Shown piece by piece: positions 33,929-37,075 of a stretch of 37,075 nt of DNA (position 1 is its first letter; each line of letters starts with the position of its first letter). The stretch is from an uncultured Elusimicrobiales bacterium (GTDB taxonomy: Bacteria > Elusimicrobiota > Elusimicrobia > Elusimicrobiales > Elusimicrobiaceae), in the NCBI GenBank assembly GCA_944325055.1, contig CALUYP010000048.1:1-37075 (forward strand), given 5' to 3'. A program made the position numbers and the translations under genes. The notes beneath the pieces were generated by a model. It was not told the DNA's origin, did no database searches, and saw nothing but the letters and a program-made list of their open reading frames with translations.

Positions 33929-34996
33929 CTAATTCCTTCTCTTAAGTAGATGAGCTTTCTTTTGAAAACGTTTAATATAAGGAGACCGAATTTGACGGAT
34001 TTGTTCTTCCATCCATTTTGGGTCAGAACTAAAAGGGAAAAACGGCATAATTACATCTGCGCCGGCGGCCAAAGCTTTATTCATGCGTGCACCAATAGAT
34101 TCCAGCTCGCTGCCTGCAGCGGCTTGCATGTTGAGGGCGTCGGGAATTATGATCCCTTCAAAAGGTACTTCTTTTCGTAAGAAACGATAAAACAAGGGAG
34201 AATAAGCCGAAATATTTTTTTTATCTAAAGCCTGATAAGTTGCATGGGCCGTCATCAGGCAGTTCCAACGGCTGCTATTTTCAAATTGTCCCACATATTG
34301 TGTACGCAGTGTTTCTGCGGAAAGATCCAGCGTCTGGGCGGTTGCATGAGGATCAGTAGAGGTCGCGGCACCTGGGAAATGTTTATAACAGGGTGTTACC
34401 CCGCCGTCATCGATTCCTTGTGCAAAGGCGTCAGCCAATATTTTGGCAATTTTAGGATCAGTGGAGAAATAGCGGCTGCGCTGATAGATCATCTCAGAAG
34501 AGGCCGCTTCCGCCAAAGGAGCGAATACCACGTCTATTCCTAAATCTTTTAAGGCTTTTCCCGTCCGAAGACCATATTCGTACACTTCGCGGACTGCTTT
34601 GTCGGGATCTTTTTTAGCCAATTCCCCAAAAGATTGGGGAGAGGGGGCTTGGAATTCTTTTATAAAATGCTTCAAACGGTTAACCGAACCGCCTTCCTGG
34701 TCTATAAAAAACAAAAAATCACTTCTTCCCAGCACACTTTCCAGCTCTTTTTTCAGTTCTTTTGGTTTTAAGCCGGGATGAATGGGGATGCTGAGCAGAA
34801 ACCCATAAGGATTCACCCTTTTTAAAAAGCGCTTATCCTCTTCTTGCAACGGATAGCGATTAATCAACAGAATGACGGGAGAAATGGGATGTTCGTGAGG
34901 AAAAAAGCATTTACACATAGCAAACAAAACTATTCCAGCGCATACTAGGCGGATGATATTTTTAAATGTGAGAAACTTAGATACATTATGGATCAT
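33929..34996 (-). CDS. Glycoside hydrolase family 3, NagZ-like beta-N-acetylglucosaminidase
   Basis: Product of 355 residues. Residues of about 13-30 form a hydrophobic anchor, so it is held at the inner membrane facing the periplasm, unlike cytoplasmic NagZ of E. coli. FFIDQEGGSVNRLK opens the barrel. The catalytic loop reads YKHFPGAATSTDPHATAQTL, keeping Lys-His-Phe-Pro-Gly and the Asp-x-His dyad, though the usual HG after KHFPG is AA. The nucleophile Asp is in IIIPDALNMQA. The expected activity is release of N-acetylhexosamine from peptidoglycan fragments or glycans. It ends in TAG, the one intact gene here to do so. The start at 34996 has no clear ribosome-binding site. Confidence 0.85.
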   Translation of the reverse strand: MIHNVSKFLTFKNIIRLVCAGIVLFAMCKCFFPHEHPISPVILLINRYPLQEEDKRFLKRVNPYGFLLSIPIHPGLKPKELKKELESVLGRSDFLFFIDQEGGSVNRLKHFIKEFQAPSPQSFGELAKKDPDKAVREVYEYGLRTGKALKDLGIDVVFAPLAEAASSEMIYQRSRYFSTDPKIAKILADAFAQGIDDGGVTPCYKHFPGAATSTDPHATAQTLDLSAETLRTQYVGQFENSSRWNCLMTAHATYQALDKKNISAYSPLFYRFLRKEVPFEGIIIPDALNMQAAAGSELESIGARMNKALAAGADVIMPFFPFSSDPKWMEEQIRQIRSPYIKRFQKKAHLLKRRN

Positions 34997-35119
34997 AAGT
35001 ATAAGGATTGATTATTTGGCGGACTAACTCTTGTATATATTTGTATAGATACCTCAACCAAAAGAAAAGAACAGCTTCTACTTTAGTATACAAAAATAAA
35101 ATTGTGGGAAAGAATCTAA

Positions 35120-35991
35120 AAGAAATCAGAATCAAAGCAATCAGCTATAGCCTGTAACGTGATTACATCGACTAGATCAGATCGCTATCCTGTCATTATC
35201 ACAAAGCAATTATTTGATAAATGTCAGCAAGTCCGGCAAAGATACCATAAACAGCCGCTGCGGTATGATAAATTGACTTTTGCTTTCAAACGAATGATAA
35301 AATGCGCTTGTTGTGGTTCGTATATATCCAGTTATCACAGGTATAAGACAAATAAAACCGATGGGAAACAACATCATTATGTCTATTTACGCTGTGCGGG
35401 AAAAGCCAATAAAATACCCTGTTCTTACAAGGAAATTCGTGAAGAAGTGGCTATAGATGCGGTAATGAGTAAACTGAAAGCAATTCAAGTCCCGGACGCT
35501 CTGTTAAAAGGGCTTTGGAACAGTTAGTAAGCAGACTGGGCACGCTGCAGCAAGCCGGACAAGCCACCTTGTATGCGGCCCAACGCAGATTGGGACAAAT
35601 TGCTAAAGAAAAGGAAGTGTGGGTACAAAAAGAAGCCAGCGGGTTAATAAGTAGCGAAATCGTGAATAACAAGCTGCAAGCACTAACGGAAGAAGAACAA
35701 ACCTTGCAGGCCAAGCTGTCTAACCGCCCGGAAGCATCTAAACATACTGCCTGGACCTTAACACGAGCGATAAACCTGCTTTCCCGCCTGCCGGAGCTGT
35801 TTGCAGGTTCGCAACCGGAGCAAAAACGCAAGATTCTGAACTTGATATTTGCGAACCTGTCTTTGAAAGATAAAAAGCTTGAAATTATATACAAAAAACC
35901 CTTCAACTTACTTGCTGAAGGGTCTAAATGTTGTATATGGGGTACTGTGGTCAATGCTTTTTATAATTTTTTAATTGGAAAAAATAATTAG
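35120..35991 (+). pseudogene. Large serine recombinase, C-terminal remnant with frameshift
   Basis: Only the distal part of a phage or transposon-type serine recombinase remains. From about 35159 the sequence is family-like (DRYPVIITKQLFDKCQQV). A zinc ribbon follows (CACC, then two later Cys). The frame ends at TAG 35525 after LLKGLWNS. In the next frame RALEQLVSRL and a long coiled-coil continue to 35991, ending KKPFNLLAEGSKCCIWG, a usual end for these enzymes. One extra A in the A4 run at about 35504-35507 would join the two parts. The N-terminal catalytic domain with its nucleophilic Ser is absent: an in-frame TAA at 35117 closes the frame and no resolvase motif lies upstream. It is a dead trace of an integrated element. 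Confidence 0.85.
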
Positions 35992-36054
35992 ATTTTTACA
36001 CAAGAGTAGTGAAATATTATATTATTAGCATATCAATAACATTTGGAAATAAAT

Positions 36055-36624
36055 ATGAAAGAATTATTTAAAACCTTTGTCTTTGTTGTGGTTTCTTTAT
36101 TTTTGCTCCTACTGTTGTCTTTGATCTTTTTCCCTCATTTTACATTGCACAGTCTTTTTCATGCTAAGCCGTCTTATACTTTGTATGTCTTAAACTCTCA
36201 AACGAGTGTTCCACGCGATTTTAATGCTGTTAGTATTTCTTTTGTAGATAAAAGAAATAGAGAGGCTTTTTTGAATATTCTAAATAATTCTAATGTCTCA
36301 TTGGATACATATTTGAGCACACAATTAGATTATTATGATCGCTTAATTGCTTTTTTAATTGTTATCATTGGACTTTATGCACTGTGTTCATTCTTATATA
36401 TCAAAGCTATAAGCGAAGAAAAAGCAAAAAAGATGTGCGAGGAAATAGTATTAAAAGAGATGAAATCTCTTGAAATTCGCAATTTAATTACTAGAGGTGT
36501 AGCTGACAGCGTGGAAGAACAGATGAAAGGAGAAGCGGTTCGTGACCAAATTGATAAAAGGTTAGATTCTCTGTTGCAGACACAAGAAGAACAGCTACCA
36601 ATGAGTAAGAAACAAGAGGACTGA
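36055..36624 (+). CDS. Two-helix membrane protein with cytoplasmic coiled-coil tail
   Basis: Product of 189 residues from the ATG at 36055; a TTG at 36043 is an alternative. TM1 is about 5-27, an outside loop of about 65 residues follows, TM2 is about 93-115, and the remaining 75 residues are charged and helical (EEKAKKMCEEIVLKEMKSLE). I do not recognise the family. The stop is three bases before the ATG of the ImmA/IrrE-type peptidase gene, so the two are almost certainly co-expressed and may act together. Base composition is strongly AT-rich, unlike the left half of the window, and a recombinase remnant lies just upstream. Both fit acquired DNA. One guess is a membrane substrate, sensor or anchor for the peptidase. 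Confidence 0.75.
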   Translation: MKELFKTFVFVVVSLFLLLLLSLIFFPHFTLHSLFHAKPSYTLYVLNSQTSVPRDFNAVSISFVDKRNREAFLNILNNSNVSLDTYLSTQLDYYDRLIAFLIVIIGLYALCSFLYIKAISEEKAKKMCEEIVLKEMKSLEIRNLITRGVADSVEEQMKGEAVRDQIDKRLDSLLQTQEEQLPMSKKQED

Positions 36625-36627
36625 GGT

Positions 36628-37075
36628 ATGGGAGTCTTAAATTTTTCTATAGAAGATCTGCAAAAGAAGGGAGATAAGAAAAGAGAGAAACAACAAACCG
36701 TCTCTCCTTCTTTAACATCCGTAGAGGAAATATTGGCGGAAGCCAAACTCCGACATTTTACAATGATTCCATTAGATATTTATCGAGTTGTTACAGAGAT
36801 TTTTGGCGTGGAAGTCCAATTAGAAAACATGGACCGTAATATATCAGGATATTTGGAAGAAAACCCCAAGGCAGGGAAGTGGGTGATTTTTCTGAATCAA
36901 TATGATAACCCTCGTAGACGTAATTTTACTATGGCTCATGAGCTAGCGCATTTAGTATTGCAGCATAATAATCAATTAATTAATGGGCGGAAAGATGAGG
37001 TTATCTTGTTGAGAAGTGATAATGATGATCTTATTGAAAAAGCCGCCGATGATTTCGCAGCCAACTTACTCATGC
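36628..37075 (+). CDS. ImmA/IrrE family metallo-endopeptidase, partial
   Basis: The first 149 codons are visible and the gene runs off the window. The zinc site is HELAH at residues 104-108 within FTMAHELAHLVLQHN. The third-ligand helix appears as EKAADDFAANLLM at the very end, the usual ExxAxxFAxxLLMP pattern. Residues 1-30 are a charged, Lys-rich lead not needed for the peptidase fold. Relatives include ImmA, which cleaves the ICEBs1 repressor ImmR, and IrrE of Deinococcus, which cleaves DdrO. They usually cut a helix-turn-helix repressor, but none is visible here, and instead a membrane protein precedes it. The ATG follows GAGG closely. Any C-terminal effector domain lies outside the window. 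Confidence 0.9.
   Translation, partial: MGVLNFSIEDLQKKGDKKREKQQTVSPSLTSVEEILAEAKLRHFTMIPLDIYRVVTEIFGVEVQLENMDRNISGYLEENPKAGKWVIFLNQYDNPRRRNFTMAHELAHLVLQHNNQLINGRKDEVILLRSDNDDLIEKAADDFAANLLM

Noticed and set aside
1-37075. tRNA, rRNA or CRISPR array
   Set aside because: No T-loop signature with matching acceptor stem, no rRNA-like sequence and no regularly spaced repeats were found by eye. A tRNA scan would settle the first point.

Overview
The window looks like a chromosomal segment from a host-associated Gram-negative bacterium, probably of the phylum Elusimicrobiota (Elusimicrobium-like gut lineages). This rests on three things: a Cys-rich type IV pilin-like protein of the style common in that phylum, a tripartite RND efflux system that implies an outer membrane, and a choloylglycine hydrolase family gene. 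The taxonomic call is inferred from protein style, not from a marker gene. No rRNA, tRNA or CRISPR array was seen.

Layout. 1-2010: a secreted coiled-coil protein and cysteine synthase on the minus strand, with a promoter region divergent to the next operon. 2099-8289: a three-gene RND efflux operon (lipoprotein adaptor, inner-membrane pump, outer-membrane factor); the outer-membrane gene carries an in-frame TAG. 8444-9238: a secreted protein of unknown function and a perfect hairpin. 9292-12392: purB-purA (IMP to AMP) and a HAD phosphatase. 12438-16391: a CNNM/CBS transporter-like protein divergent from a CopA copper ATPase that has a second metal-binding domain at its C-terminus with its own ribosome-binding site. 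16450-21843: phosphopentomutase, an unknown small protein, a GtrB-like glycosyltransferase, and a c-di-GMP phosphodiesterase with a dead GGDEF domain. 21973-25981: a tight four-gene operon best read as Re-type citrate synthase, aconitase-like large and small subunits, and isocitrate dehydrogenase, giving a route from oxaloacetate and acetyl-CoA to 2-oxoglutarate.

The right third is AT-richer and more accessory in character. 26048-28020: a frameshifted bile-salt-hydrolase/penicillin-acylase family gene and NAD synthetase. 28184-33860: a DUF1796 protein divergent from a pilin, then two paralogous polytopic membrane proteins flanking a family 2 glycosyltransferase, possibly a surface or pilin glycosylation module. 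33929-34996: a membrane-anchored GH3 (NagZ-like) hydrolase. 35120-35991: the broken C-terminal remnant of a large serine recombinase, marking a former mobile element. 36055-37075: a two-gene unit of a two-helix membrane protein with a coiled-coil tail and an ImmA/IrrE metallopeptidase that runs off the end.

Three genes are interrupted: an amber codon in the outer-membrane factor, a one-base loss in a G tract in the hydrolase, and a one-base loss in an A tract in the recombinase. Each should be checked against reads before being called a real pseudogene. Several genes have a -10 box 6-7 bases before the start codon and no Shine-Dalgarno sequence, suggesting leaderless transcripts. A TGC-extended -10 box recurs upstream of genes across the window.
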